Of a stretch of 64,000 nt of DNA, positions 63,181-64,000 are shown one piece after another. The stretch lies in contig OX352761.1 in NCBI GenBank assembly GCA_947095585.1, positions 83,753,919 to 83,817,918 on the forward strand. The letters run 5' to 3'. The notes beneath the pieces are model-generated. The model was not told the origin of the DNA. It made no database searches and saw only the letters and a program-made list of their open reading frames with translations. The first letter of the stretch is position 1. Each line of letters begins with the position of its first letter. A program made the position numbers and the translations under genes. Source of the stretch: Nephrocerus scutellatus. Lineage: Eukaryota > Arthropoda > Insecta > Diptera > Pipunculidae.

Positions 63181-64000
63181 CTTTATGTTGGAATCGGCAC
63201 TCAACGTGGAAAGATATAATCCAATGGAATACATTGAAATAAATAACTTCAATGAAAGAATAGATAACACAATACCTCAAAAGAACATAACAGACCTTAT
63301 TACAACAAATAACTTAAACCCAGAGAAGCGTAAAGAAATACTAAAGATCTGTAAGGAATATAACGACCTTATATAAACGAAAGGTGAACCGTTAACATTC
63401 ACAAACCAAATAAAGCATAGAATCAGTACAACTGGTGATATTCCAATCCACACGAAATCTTATAGATACCCTTCCGTTCATAAACAAGAGGTACAAAAAC
63501 AGATTTCTAAAATGTTGGAGCAAGAAGTAATAAGACATAGTTACTCTCCGTGTGTGGATTGTCCCCAAAAAACTGGACGCCAGCAGGAAACAAAAATGGA
63601 GACTTATCATTGATTACAGGAAGGTCAACGAAAAAACTGTGTCTGACCGCTACCCATTGCCCAACATCAATGAAATCTTGGGAAATTGCCTGTATTTTAC
63701 CACTTTTGATCTGGCGAGTGGCTTAGACCAGATCGAAATGGATAGCAAGAATATCCAAAAATCCGCGTTTACAATCGAAGGACGACATTATGAGTACCTA
63801 AGAATGTTCTTCGGTTTAAAAAACGCTCCATCAACGTTTCAACGGTTAATGGACAATGTCTTGAAGGAATTGGTGGGAAAAATCTGCCTTGTCTATCTAG
63901 ATGATATTATCATCTATTCCACTTCACTCCAAGAACATATTGGAAGTATAAAACAGGTTTTTAGCTAACTACGGGAAGCAAACTTTAAGATACAGATGGA
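63181..64000 (+). pseudogene. E11 pol: reverse transcriptase, runs off the window
   Basis: 63185-63376 is the pre-RT linker ending in KRKEILKICKEYNDLI. After a TAA at 63374, H-RISTTGDIPIHTKSYRYP and the EVIRHSYSP segment lead in. 63552-63968 holds RT proper: [23 protein letters not shown] (with LDQIEMD where FHQIEMD is usual), [18 protein letters not shown] (Phe for Pro in MPFGLKN) and the catalytic YLDDIIIYS (about 63893). The text closely resembles 17.6/297/gypsy RTs. A TAG at 63966 interrupts again; the element continues past the window. Confidence 0.85.

Overview
This is a piece of insect nuclear genome, most likely from a higher fly (Diptera). The evidence is low gene density, AT-rich spacers, one intron-flanked exon of a trypsin-like serine protease (20808-20970, + strand), and retrotransposon families typical of flies (LOA, RTE, CR1/Jockey-type LINEs; Ty3/gypsy elements primed by tRNA-Lys, tRNA-Trp and tRNA-Ser). 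No bacterial genes, tRNA or rRNA genes or CRISPR arrays were seen. Almost everything except that exon is nested and broken retrotransposons. I label them E1-E11; the labels are mine.

Left third (1-20 kb): a LOA-like LINE with an RNase H domain (E1, minus strand) ends in a TAA-repeat tail at 949-972. It is split in its ORF1 by a Ty3/gypsy element (E2, plus, 5715-16949, target duplication AGTG). E2's 5' LTR is itself split by a Jockey/CR1-type LINE (E3, minus, 5856-10017) whose 973-aa endonuclease/RT frame is intact. To the right lies a rearranged zone. A block carrying a LINE C-terminus, a gypsy LTR and integrase (17269-18962) duplicates 23237-24852, and a second copy of the E2 tail, LTR and E1 ORF1 start follows (18963-19731).

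Middle (20-41.6 kb): the protease exon; a simple-repeat and hairpin zone; a LINE tail (E4); a CsRn1-like gypsy element (E5, minus, 23832-29349, TSD GGTC, tRNA-Trp primer site); a decayed CR1-like LINE with an open ORF1 (E6); a deletion-derivative gypsy element with a SAP-domain Gag (E7, 33.6-37.5 kb); then LINE and LTR scraps and a 118-bp minisatellite (40620-41545).

Right third (41.6-64 kb) is a Russian doll. An RTE LINE (E8, minus) is split by a CR1-like LINE with a PHD-like ORF1 (E9, minus). E9 is split by a 13.8-kb Ty3/gypsy element (E10, minus, 45891-59731, TSD ACAG). The whole nest may lie inside a 297/17.6-like gypsy element (E11, plus), whose LTR end and primer site are at 41.7 kb and whose gag/protease/RT are at 62.3-64 kb.

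The most unusual object is E10. It has LTRs of 3.0 and 3.1 kb holding an 86-bp minisatellite, an exact tRNA-Lys primer site, an uninterrupted 1107-aa Pol in the -1 frame relative to Gag, and a Gag that starts with a complete RING-H2 zinc finger. In a retrotransposon this would be an E3-ubiquitin-ligase-like domain fused to a capsid protein. The 5' half of that gag is also duplicated in tandem (1076 bp).
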